From positions 51,582,626-51,646,625 of the forward strand of contig CM070505.1 in assembly GCA_036346375.1 (NCBI GenBank): a stretch of DNA of 64,000 bases, read 5' to 3'. Under the pieces are notes generated by a model. It did not search any database. It was not told the DNA's origin and was given only the letters and a program-made list of their open reading frames with translations. This document shows, piece by piece, positions 11,111 to 21,434 of this stretch (positions are counted from its first letter, which is position 1; the number at the start of each line of letters is the position of its first letter). This stretch comes from Guadua angustifolia (lineage: Eukaryota; Streptophyta; Magnoliopsida; Poales; Poaceae). Made by a program: the position numbers and the translations under genes.

Positions 11111-11127
11111 CTTGAGCTCTGATACCA
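11111..11127 (-). promoter_or_regulatory. Primer binding site (initiator Met tRNA type)
   Basis: The - strand reads TGGTATCAGAGCTCAAG two bases inside the LTR at 11130. TGGTATCAGAGC is the complement of the 3' end of plant initiator methionine tRNA, the usual primer of plant gypsy and copia elements. It sets the element's orientation as -. Confidence 0.9.
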
Positions 11128-11129
11128 CT

Positions 11130-12394
11130 TGATGAGGACGGGTGATCCCGATCTTTCGGTGAGATGATGATACGTCGATTTGGGGGTGTTGATGGCACCG
11201 AATCAAGGGCTTCCTACCAACAGGTCGGGAGCTTCACAATCGCAATGCCAATCCACACAGATACAAGATCCAAACGATCAATTGTTCCTGCAAGAAATCG
11301 AGAACCCGCAAGAACAAAGCATGAAGCAATCTGAATAGATAGTATTGAAATCAAACGAAACAAGTTGAGGTTCTGTTTCTCGGCTCGAGCGGTCTAGTCG
11401 ACACGCGCAAACACGAGGAGGGACGCACACGGGGTCTACCAAACACAACAAAACCTAAGCGTAAAAGATAGGTGGTGGCCATATATATATAGGCGGCCAG
11501 GAGGTGTAGGGCAGCCAAAACAGCGGTGGCCACCAAAACCCTAAGATACATGGGCCATAGGCCAAAAAGGAAGGTGACGCAGCACTTGGAAACTCTGTCC
11601 CGTGATATTCTTCTGTGATTTTCCGTTGCTTCATGATGAATTTGGAAGTGGAACTAGATCCATTGGAAAGCTTATCTTCTAAGCTTTCAAACGGGTGGTC
11701 GTACGCTAAAAACGGAGTCCGGGAGTCCAAGTTATGTCCGTTTGAAGTACTGCTGCTCCTGGATGGCTGAACCCGACTCGGAGACGAATTCCCGTTAGAT
11801 TGTTCTGTGATTTCCCGTCGCTTCACGACAAATTTGGAAGTGGAGCCAGATCCATTGGAAATCTTATCTCTTAAGCTTTCAAACGGGTGGTCGTACGCTG
11901 AAAACGGAGTCCGGGAGCCCAAGATATGTCCGTTTGAAGTACTGCTGCTCCTGGATTGCCGAACCGGACTTGGAGACAAATTCCCGTGAGATTGTTCTGT
12001 GATTTCCCGTCTCTTCAGGACGAATTTGGAAGTGCAGCCAGATCCTTTGGAAAGGTGATCTCGATACCTTTCAAACGAGTGGTCGAACGTCAAAAACGGA
12101 GTTCGGATGTGGCAGTGGCGTCTGTTTGAAGTGCTGCTGCTCCTGGATGGCCGAACTGGAATCGGAGACGAATTGAGCATGATGTTGGGCCTTCCTTGGC
12201 GCGTGGGCTGTCCTTGGTGGATGTCATTGACGTGCTGGTCCAGCAAAGGTGGGTGAAAAGGCCTTGCTTCCGGATTAAGCCCTCCAGGCGTCGTAGGCGA
12301 GATAGCAGCCGAAACAGCGACGGTCGGGGACGAAGTAGTGGTCGTAGGGGAAGAAGAACCAGCGGTTGTATCCTTGGTTGGGATGTCCTCATCA
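11130..12394 (-). repeat. LTR (5' LTR relative to transcription), 3 internal units
   Basis: A 1265-bp LTR, identical in layout to 7695-8767 but 192 bp longer. The extra length is exactly one more copy of the ~192-bp internal unit (about 11803-11994), so this LTR has three units where the other has two. It is followed by ATGTC at 12395. Confidence 0.95.
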
Positions 12395-12599
12395 ATGTCA
12401 TAGTGAGGTTTGGCACTAAATTAAATCTAAAGACATATGTCTAGTAAATATTAGGTCTGTAACCAATGGACCCATGCCTATCGGTGAGTTCAAAGCTCAA
12501 CGATCGATCTCAACAATCAATCTGGACGCACGCATGACTAGCTAACTAATAAGTGCTAGTAACCATCAGTTCTGAGTTCTGATAGTACTAGTAAGTGCT

Positions 12600-13079
12600 A
12601 GTAACACAATGATAGCTTTTTATATCTTTTAAATACGACTGAGTTTGGTATTTAAATTTTATAGGGCTATAGAAACTCACATCCTCTACCTATAGTAATT
12701 TTTGATAATTTTTTCAAAACTTTACATATAGCTTTCACAAACTTTATTGCTGAATGACTAGCACGTAGGTTAGTATGTAGTAATTTCTGTTACAATATAT
12801 GAAAACCACATGTACAAGTTTTCAAAAATTATCAAAAAATTACCATAAGTAGGGAAGGTTTGGATTCAACTTCTTTGTAAAATTTGAAGATCAAAATCAA
12901 TCTGATTTGAAAGATATGGCTAAATAAATAAAAACAAGATTCATGTACAACCTACAGGATCATATTTTCTAGTTGCTCTGGCTATATACGTGGAAAGGTT
13001 TACTATCGATTTACGTTCACATTCAACGTTCGGTCGTAAAAAGGCTTAGTATGGTAGTAAAATCTATATATACTAATAG

Positions 13080-13131
<52 letters not shown>

Positions 13132-15000
13132 TATATATATATATATATATTTTTTACTCTCATGCTAGAGGTTCAGCTAATCGGTATTGCAAAGGAGAAC
13201 ATCCTGACTTTGCATTCGAGTTTATATGTCCAACCTGATTATCGTGAGGGCCTTTTCAAAAGCTATCCTCAATTTCATTCTTGGAATCTCTCCTATGCTG
13301 CTCTCTACATTTCTGCGTACCAGTAGAATCTACACATCACAAATGATACAAAATAGCAGTATTCATAGGATTAAACAATGTGTGTACTAACAAGGTAAAT
13401 GAACACCGCTACGGGTAATTCTGGTCCTAATCATAAGGCTTTTCATGATCACATATTGTGGTAGCTTGGTTGAAGCAATTAACGGTCCAACAGCACCATA
13501 GTAATAGCACGATATATGCAACAAGATTTGGATCAGAAATATAATTTTGTTGACCGGTAAAATAAATTACAATTTTTATAACACAAAATCACTACATCTA
13601 CTACTAAAAATCACTAATATACAGTATAATTGAAAAATCCTATACAGATCAGCCATTTGGTAGTAAAAGTCTATAAAAACTATATGTATAACTTCTAAAA
13701 AATTTTCAAAAAATTACCATAGGTAAGGGATATGAGCTTCTACAGTCCTGTAAAATTTGAAGACCAAACTCACTTGCATTTGAAAATATATTAAAAGAAC
13801 AATTTTACTATTCATTAATGATTTACGCTTGTTAATTTCATCTCTTTCAAATACAACCGATTTTGTTGTTAAAATTTTATAGAGATGTAGAAGCTCACAT
13901 TTCCTATCTATGATAATTTTTTAGAACTTGTACTTATAGTTTTTATAGACTTTTATTGCCAAATAACTAAAAAGACACATGTAAAAGTTCTGAAAATTCT
14001 CAAAAAATTACCATACGTAGGAGATGTGAGCTTCTAAATTTGTCATTTTAATATCTTTCAAATACGACTGAGTTTGGTTTTCAAATTTTACAGTGATGTA
14101 GAAGCTTATATCCCCTACCTATGGTAATTTTTTGAGAATTTTTTAGAACTTGTAAATACATTTTTCATGGATTTTATTGTCAAATAACTGATCTGCATAG
14201 AATATGCTATGCATACAGTAACACGTAGGTCAGTATGTAGTAATTTCTGTTACAACATATGAAAACTATATGTACAAGTTTTCAAAACTTCTCAAAAATT
14301 ACCATAAATAGGGGAGGTTGGATTCTACTTCTCTGTAAAATTTGAAGAAAAAAATCAATCTCATTTTAAAGATATAAAATTAACAAGCGCTAATCAGTGA
14401 TGAATAGTAAATTTATTCTTTTCATTTATTTCAAATGCCACTGAGTTTGGTATCCAAACTTTAAAAGGCTGTAAAAGTTCATATCTCCTACCTATGGTAA
14501 TTTTTTGAGAATTTTTTAGAACTTGTACATATAATTTTCATAGATTTTTATTGCTAAATAACTGAAAATTTTGTAAAAATTTTGAAAAATTCTCATATCT
14601 CCTACCTATGGTAATTTTTTGAGAATTTTTTCAAAATTTTACATATAGTTTTCACAAACTTTTCTGCTGAATGATTGATCTGCGCAGAATATGTTGTAGG
14701 TGTAGTAACACATAGATCAGTATATAGTAATTTCTATTACAACATATGAAAACCACACGCATAAAGTTTTAAAAAATTCTCAAAAAATTACCATAAGTAG
14801 AAGATGTTGGATTCTACTTCCATGTAAAATTTCAAAGCCAAAATCAATCTCATTTGAAAGATATGGCTAAATAAATAAAAACAAGATTCACGTACAAAAC
14901 TATAGGAACATATTTTCTAGTTGCTCTGGCTACTTACAGGGGATGGTTTACTATCGATTTGCGTCTACACTCAACGTTCGGTCGTAAAACATTTACATGC
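12600..15000. repeat. AT-rich block of alternating inverted motif copies
   Basis: The word CCTACCTATGGTAATTTTTTGAGAA and its reverse complement occur in about ten places in changing orientation: forward near 12676, 13900, 14115, 14485 and 14590, reverse near 12830, 13715, 14000, 14295 and 14785. Around them GTACATATAGTTTTCA, CACGTAGGTCAGTATGTAG and TAATTTCTGTTACAACATATG words repeat. Segments of about 400 bp at 12640-13045 and 14590-15000 are direct repeats, sharing GCTAAATAAATAAAAACAAG, ATTTTCTAGTTGCTCTGGC and CAACGTTCGGTCGTAAAA. No coding capacity was seen. The transposon class is unknown. Confidence 0.75.
13081..13152. repeat. (TA)n microsatellite
   Basis: About 70 bases of almost pure TA dinucleotide with one AAA interruption near 13124. 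Such tracts vary in length and are often unstable in assemblies. Confidence 0.95.
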
Positions 15001-15187
15001 TGCACCGCATTAATTATTGGGCCAGGTGTATTTTTTTGGGCTATATGCGAACGATTGTTGTTGCAATACGGAGCTTGCGACACGCGCATAGAATAGGCAT
15101 CATGGCGCGCAGAGTAGAATAGCGCCATCATGAGTGTGCGATATATATATATATAATTATTAACCAAAATTTAATCCCTCGTGGGGA

Positions 15188-15275
15188 TCAGGTCGCCCAC
15201 AAGTGTGTTCAAGTCTACACAAAAACCAAATAGTGTTATATCACAGCAGAAGCGAAACAAATAAACAATACTAGG
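15188..15275. repeat. Direct repeat, copy 2 (pair with 5966-6070)
   Basis: Contains CCCACAAGTGTGTTCAAGTC, ACACAAAAACC, AGTGTTATATCAC and CAGCAGAAGCGAAAC in the order seen at 5966-6050. Confidence 0.6.
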
Positions 15276-15394
15276 AATGTTTTTACAGCATGATACGCCG
15301 TGCGTTGATTTTTTTACAGAAATAATTTCATTTTTTTAGCGGTGTTTTTTTTAAATCACTGAGAAAACACGTGAAACGGTTGAAAGGATACAAA

Positions 15395-15640
15395 CGCAAT
15401 CACGCTCTTTTTTTGCATTTATCTAGGGTCCTCTCACGAAGGATCAGCGATTGCGCTAAATCAAAAGGTTATTTTTGTAAAAAATAGCTGGAATGATCTA
15501 AACGTAATTACGCTATTTTTTGGTATTTATTTAGGGTCCTTTTACGAAAGATTCATGATTTTGCTGAACCAAAAGGTCATTTTCGTAAAAAACCGTTGGA
15601 AGGACCTACACATAATTACGTATTTTTTGATGGGCGTTCA
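15395..15640. repeat. Tandem repeat, about 110-bp unit, 2.2 copies
   Basis: Units begin CGCAATCACGCT (about 15395), CGTAATTACGCT (about 15502) and CATAATTACGTA (about 15611). Each full unit then has TTTTTTG..ATTTAT.TAGGGTCCT, ACGAA.GATT, AAAAGGT.ATTTT.GTAAAAAA and a GGAA.GA.CTA end. The function is unknown; it may be the end of a transposon. Confidence 0.7.
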
Positions 15641-17593
15641 CGGAGGGCTGACACGTGGCAGCGGTCTTTGGGTAGGAACTCTATATAGTAGCAGGCTCAA
15701 ATTTGAAATACTGCAAATTCATAAATACAAAATAAGTGCACATGCAATTTGTCCTCTTAAAGTTCGAATATTACACATATAGACCTGGACATCTGTGCCA
15801 GGCTTACATCTCAAACCAACAGAGCCTTGTGCCCAATGTTGATTGCAAAATAAGGCAATTGGTACAATGTCAGGCAGCTGGTTTGTTACCACAATAAAAT
15901 CTGTTAACAGTTAACACCCAAAAGCTCAATACACATGAACACATGAAATTGCTAGCACTGGCTTAACTCAATCACATCTACAGCCAATATAAGTTTAACC
16001 TCCCATCAACACACAAGTACTACACATGTTGATATATAGTTGCCCTAGATATGTATATCAAGAATCGATCACAACATAACTAATTTTGATTTTACAAATC
16101 TTAAGCATATGACAAGCAGCAGTTTCTGTGAAAAGATGATCCAAGATATGGAACAACAAGCACTGTTCACCTTCTGTTCATATGTATTATGTAAACCCAA
16201 ACATTATACTATTATAGATTACTAAAGTACTACTCTGTCATTTTAGACATCGACACGGCTTCCAAAACACAACTTTGACCAATAATTTCTATTATAATAT
16301 ATTTATAAAAACTAATAAAATTATAATATTATGAAAGTACTTTTCGAGACAAATCTATACATATGATTTTTATGAATCCAATTTAAATATTTAAAAAGAT
16401 ATTGATAGTCAAAATTTTGAAAGTTTGACTATACTATGTCCAAAACGACAACTATTTGTGACTGGAGGGAGTAGTAAAGGTGCCAATTGACAAATTGAAA
16501 AGTACAATATTTTATTTTATTTTTCTTACATATCCATAACCACAATACTGACCAGTGTCTTTAGAAAATAATGTGTCAATGTTAATTGCGCATTTCATAG
16601 GTGTTATATGCTCAGAATTGACAAATTCGAACAGGTCGTCAGGCTACAACCTAGAATGTTTGGTCCATAAAGTAAGCGAAGATAATATAATTACATAAAA
16701 GCTTTGCTATACATCACCAAGATGGCATGCAACGACTATGGTGGTGTGATTTCACAGGGCTCAGAAATCGACCATCAATGGTTTTTTTTATCAAACTATG
16801 TGTAATTTCAACATAGATGAACTGTTTGTAGAAAGTCTACAGGGGATATGCAAGTAGATTAAAAAAAATTTGAATGCAAACTAAAATTCTTAACAAAAAA
16901 ACATAGTAAATTCCAATGCATAAACAGATAAATAAATGAGCAAGCCTCAAAATAAATACATGCAAGAGGGAGAATTTCCCATGAACATGGGAACCAAAAT
17001 AAGCTAAATGATGAGAAGCCCATGCATCCCATTTGCCTCCAAGATTACCATACCATTTTTCATCCAAAGATGAAGTCCACAAAGGAAAAGGGGAAACGTG
17101 GTACATGTTCAAAATGATGCACATAATAGGATTAGCTTCAGAATCTAGGAAACTGCTACTATGGTTAGACAACAATATGAATAAACGGAACATGCAAAAA
17201 ATTATCAATACGGACAAAATTCTGAAAGGTCTATAGCATATAGAACAAAAATATCTAAAACATGCAAATAATCTATAACAATATCTCTATAAAAAGACCA
17301 TAGTGTAGACTGACTAAGGATGGAAAAAATTAATCAGAAAGGGAGAAATAGTCCAGCCATGCAAGTGCTGACCTTAGACTGTCCAACAAAATGTGCTTAT
17401 TTGGAAATGGGGGAAATATAATGCTCATATTCTAGAGAAGGACTAAGTGCATACATGTATGGATTCAATATTTAAATAAGACAGCCAAAATAGTAAATAG
17501 TGAAATGCCTGTATATAAAATTCTTATATAAATATTGAATCCATGTATGATAATCGGTAACTTTCAAGTTGAAGAAGAATTGTCCAGGATGAT
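15641..17593. other. Unassigned sequence containing one MITE
   Basis: No gene could be supported apart from the Stowaway-like element at 16231-16473. An open frame at 16837-17217 (-) contains LDEKWYGNLGGKWDAWASHH, which has gene-like composition but matches no family I recognise. It may be another decayed exon of the island that follows. Confidence 0.4.
16231..16473. mobile_element. Stowaway-like MITE
   Basis: The right end read backwards is TACTCCCTCCAGTCACAAAT and the left is TACTACTCTGTCATTTTAGAC: the CTCCCTCC-type terminus of Stowaway (Tc1/mariner) MITEs with flanking TA. The 240-bp interior is AT-rich with ACTTTGACCAATAATTT and AAATTTTGACTATC words usual in these elements. The left end has diverged. 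Confidence 0.65.
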
Positions 17594-18619
17594 TCATAGT
17601 ATGGAAGCTTTGGATTCTGGAGGGCACTGGTGAATGGTGATTGGACAATTGGCCCTTGTTGTTTTCTTGGAAGTGGCTTTTGCAACATTCTTGGAAGAGG
17701 CTTTTGCAACATTCTTGCAAGCTGACAACATAGTAATGCACATCAAGACATCTTCTGATTTTATTAACATGGGTTGAACGCTATATACCAGTATTACAAG
17801 GGCACATGCTACTTACCATTTCCATGAACTTCACTCGAGTAGCAGCTATAAAGTTTTGGCAGTGTAAAACAACTGAAGAATCCTGCAAGTTTTCAATAGG
17901 CACATGATGATATAAAGGTGGAGTCATGCAAAAGTTTCAATGATCTTTGCCATTCAATCATACCTGTTGATAGAAGCCTCCATACCGTTAACAGATGACC
18001 ATATTTAGCACCAAATAGAAGAACCGGCAACACCTGCGATTTCAGGACTCAAGAGACCTCAGAAATGTTCAAAGAAAATCTTAATATTTTCTCAAGAATG
18101 CAAAGAAAGGAGTGAATTAAGGCTTACTTTGAGAGTCATTGATGGGTCACCAGAGAAGATCACTTGGGCCATAGATATGACGTACGTCTTTCTCCATCAA
18201 CTGGACACTCCTTATCTGTTCCACATGCTGTCTGTTACAGTTTTAAAAACATCATTACATGATTTCACAGAAATGGAAAAGAAATTGGACATATTGAACT
18301 ATACCTCTGAGGAATGGAATCTTTGATGAAGGCTAAGACCAAGGTCACAACACCAAAGTGGCAAAGTACCGAGATTGGATCAGAATTACAAGGCGAGACT
18401 CAAATACCGATTAAAAATATGCAATTAGTGGAACAACGTCTTCAGAAATACAAGATAATTTGCACATGCCTGAAGTTGATGTCTCTTTAAAAGGAAGAAC
18501 ATAAGAAAAGCATAGGTCCAGAGCCAAACCAAAATGCTGATCCTGCAGGACTCTTCCACATTACCAATTCGATGAGCATCTCCAAGATCTTCCCATCGAG
18601 TTCTCTACATTCTCTGCTC
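17594..18619 (-). pseudogene. Reticulon-like protein (plant RTNLB type), C-terminal half, decayed
   Basis: Five exons can be joined by eye. 18619 down to about 18470 has LDGKILEMLIELVMW and AFWFGSGPMLFLCSSF, the start of a hydrophobic hairpin. About 18380-18305 has SVLCHFGVVTLVLAFIKDSI. 18231-18128 has QHVEQIRSVQLMEKDV and ISMAQVIFSGDPSMTLK. 18033-17964 has LPVLLFGAKYGHLLTVWRL. 17882-17817 has GFFSCFTLPKLYSCYSSEV. 17721-17594 has a lysine-rich tail with a stop at 17594. The last three junctions have GT..AG borders and matching phases. The two hydrophobic hairpins ending in a YGHLLTVWRL-type helix and a PKLYS motif fit plant reticulon proteins, which shape tubular ER. Two lesions: an in-frame TAA after CSSF (about 18488) and a frameshift at about 18185 where EKDV runs into YVISMAQ. 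No N-terminal half was found. I regard it as a gene fragment or pseudogene. Confidence 0.65.
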
Positions 18620-18807
18620 CTTTAATCAAACAGAATTAACCACCATTAGCAACAAAAACTCATAAGCATCTTGAACTATAATACCATAAGTAATTGCACT
18701 GAAAAAGTACATAAAACAGTTTGTATATCATATGAAATTATGAACGACATATAAACAAGAACAATGATTTTTTTAATGAAGAAGTTTTACTCATCAACTA
18801 ATGCTGA

Positions 18808-18850
18808 AGTATAATGCCCGTGCTAACGCTACGGTGATATATTTAGTAAT
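18808..18850 (-). mobile_element. Possible degenerate Helitron 3' end
   Basis: The - strand reads CCGTAGCGTTAGCACGGGCATTATACTTC, resembling the 3' ends of the Helitrons at 24132 and 30626 (GCAACGTACGGGCATTGATCTAG). The final CTAG is not conserved, and no matching TCTCTACTA 5' end was found further upstream, so this is only a hint. Confidence 0.25.
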
Positions 18851-19998
18851 ACAATTCAAATAAGCAAAATGTGTTATATGTTTTGGTAATCAAGTGTAGT
18901 AAAATGTGATTATGATAGAAGCACAAAAGAAAGATACAGAGAGTTATTATATCGTTGATTACATAAACAAGTGCATAAAGTAACATCGCAATTGTTTATC
19001 ATTAAAAATAATCTATTATCTGATACGAAAATATAAAACCAAAGTAAAACTTCATACACGGTTTTTGGGAAGTTCAAGAAGTTCCATCAGCGGAAGAAGA
19101 CCGTTTTGTGATACATAAATCTGTTTTTGCTCAAAGCCGTGATTGAAGAACAACATAAGCTTTTGCACGCAGACAATATTACTTCTTCACTTTCCCTAAG
19201 CTTCAAATTGCTACTATTTTGTTGTATTCCACAAACTACAAAAATAGGCAATGAAAAGTACTTCATGGACAAGACATGATAACAACTGCAGACGATCAAA
19301 ACCAAAATGCGGTTCAAGCAAATAGTCTAAAATTTTGAACATAAGTATGAATCTTAGTATCTGGGGAACAAGGAAACATGACACGCTTCAAAGATCGGTT
19401 TCTTATTTTGAATAAGATATCCAACATATTGACGTCTTGAACGAAGGAAACGTATATTTTAGGAATAGAAAACAAGTGTCCTATACATTAATTATGTCAT
19501 GAATAAAACAGGGGCATGCATTTACACAAATATCATCACGTAAATTAACCATTGCATAACATTTGCAATTTGAAAAATGCATGGAAGAAGAACAACATTT
19601 CCATGTATAAACAATTGACACCTAATGCAAGTCGCGAATTTGTAACAAAGCGGTTGGTCACGCCAAGGTCCGCCACTTCCGGTTGCTAAGTTGCACACTT
19701 CAATAGGAACCATATGTGAAAATATAAATTTACGGAATAAAAGGTCAAGCAAGAGCATTGCCACACAATGGTAATGCCATTCATAAATGCACACATGTGT
19801 TGCACAATATATTACTGACTTTAGGACATTGGCACACCTGAGGGAAAAGACTCTCTCCAGGAATGTTCTCGTCAAATGGCCGAAAAAATGTTTAATGATA
19901 ATATAAATAAAATTGAGCAACAATAATTTGAAGTTCATCTATTTTTTATATTCTCAAAGGTATAGAGAGAATCGAACACATAGTAGTGAGAGCAATAC
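18851..19998. other. Spacer between the two gene fragments, unassigned
   Basis: AT-rich, no supported exon. Short open frames on the - strand at 19087-19317 and 19522-19938 show no domain I recognise. Confidence 0.4.
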
Positions 19999-21434
19999 CG
20001 ATCCATCAATATCTTCTTCCCTCGGGACGCATGACATATTCAAGAAGCTTGCCACCATTTATGGGCACACTATCATTTTCTTTTTGCTTCGCAGCCATCC
20101 TAGCCTTGAGTTCCTTTGCAAGGTCATTTTGCCTACCATTATATCAAGCTCTTGGCCAAGAGTGGATGTTGAAGCTTCAGCCCCATGATCTCCCCGCTTG
20201 TCAATAGGAATAAATCATCGAAGGAGGCATCTCCGTGTGTGTCACAGAATCTGCTTAGTTCATTAGTTCCTCAAGAACTCAAGGTTTAGCCTCCTGTCAA
20301 TACGTGATAGATTTAAGGGCAATTAGCTACTAAAGAACTTCAAATAAGAATAGTAACACAAAAATAAAGATGGTGCATAGCAGTTCAAGACTTTGATAGT
20401 GAGGCAACATAGGAAACTATGTGACAATCGATATTGGCAATCCAACCGACAAGCCGCAAGACCGATTGAGTAGTGGGAGGTTGAAGATTTGGGTTAAGAA
20501 TGGTTTACTTCTCACATTTAAACGGTCACAGATATGAAAATCAATATGGACCAAGTGGCAATCTAGTCAGCCAGAGCACAAACTATCAAGGCGTAAAACC
20601 TATGAGTTCCAGCTTATTGTCATTCAATTTGTTTATGTCTTTTATTGTGATATTTGGTTAGAAACAAATCAACAATCTTTAGACACTTTCAGAAATTCTT
20701 TTCTTCTACCAAGAGTGAGAAAACTGTTTTCATGTCATAATATTACTAAGGTTCTAAATGCCATGCAAGGAAACAAAAACAAACAGACTTGATTGGGCAC
20801 CTAATTGGAGCAAAGGCTCAGACAATTCCATTCGGTTCTCATTCATGTTAGTCATTACTCGTAAGTTATAATATAGCCTCTTTAGACCATAAGGTAGCAT
20901 GGGACTAACAGGCAATGGGATTAAAAGGGTGAAGTGCCTTAACACCAATACCCTCTAGCCCTTTTTTCCCTTAAAAAATATTTTTATCTGTCCCTCCAAT
21001 GTTCAACCAACTGTAGGTCACCAATAATGCTTACTTTAGTTAAGCCACGCTGTAAGTTGAGCTCCCAACCAAGCGCTAGCCACAGAAGAACAAATTTGCT
21101 ACACATGCTTGATAAGCAAAAGAGGATGGGGCAATATTACCTATTATAAATTGAACCAAAATTCTTCCATCAAAACATTGCAAAGAAGAAATCATGACCT
21201 ATGCACATTTTAAATTATAATTTGTCACGAATTACATGTAGAAGTGTCATAAAAAATCTACATTCTTGACTAACAAAGCATCGACTTTTTTTGTGCAAAC
21301 CGCAAATGCAAGAAGGCACAATCTTGCATAGAAAGCTCTCACCTTTTGGAAGTTGATATTCTGTCTTCCAGCCGGAAAGGAGAAAACATCACCATCCTCA
21401 AAGCTTGAATCATCTTTGCTTTTCACGTACATGA
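19999..21434 (-). pseudogene. MAP3K epsilon-like kinase fragment (non-kinase middle part), decayed
   Basis: Two exon-like segments. 21434-21343 reads KSKDDSSFEDGDVFSFPAGR then QNINFQK and ends at a GT donor (GTGAGA). 20269-19999 reads ELSRFCDTHGDASFDDLF, then DKRGDHGAEASTSTLGQELD, then NDLAKELKARMAAKQKEN and NGGKLLEYVMR, then REEDIDGS before GTATTG. The ordered words ELS.F.DTPGDASLDDLF, AEASTS, NDLA..L.A..AQKQ.EN and NGG are those of plant MAP3K epsilon (Cdc7/MAPKKK-epsilon) proteins, between the kinase domain and the armadillo-like C-terminus. The second exon needs three small frame changes (after DDLF, after LD, after VMR) to read through. Kinase and C-terminal parts are absent nearby. The identification rests on remembered family motifs, not a search. 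Confidence 0.6.

Larger units (their letters stand above)
7695..12394 (-). mobile_element. Complete non-autonomous Ty3/gypsy-like LTR retrotransposon (4700 bp)
   Basis: Two LTRs (7695-8767 and 11130-12394), each starting TGATGAGGACGGG and ending TCCTCATCA, are flanked by the 5-bp duplication ATGTC. The primer binding site lies just inside the right LTR, and the purine tract AAGAAGGGGAGGA just inside the left LTR, so the element is transcribed on the - strand. The interior is only 2362 bp. It encodes gag-like and retropepsin-like pieces but no reverse transcriptase, RNase H or integrase, so it must depend on an autonomous relative. By eye the LTRs differ at about ten positions outside one length change, pointing to a recent insertion. 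Confidence 0.95.

Noticed and set aside
18129..18326. + strand 65-codon frame
   Set aside because: It is the shadow of the reticulon-like exon on the - strand, where splice sites and phases agree with neighbours.
18480..18620. A 22-bp intron (GTAATG...CCTGCAG) to repair the reticulon-like exon
   Set aside because: Far too short for a plant intron, and the sequence reads through in frame as VMWKSPAG without it.
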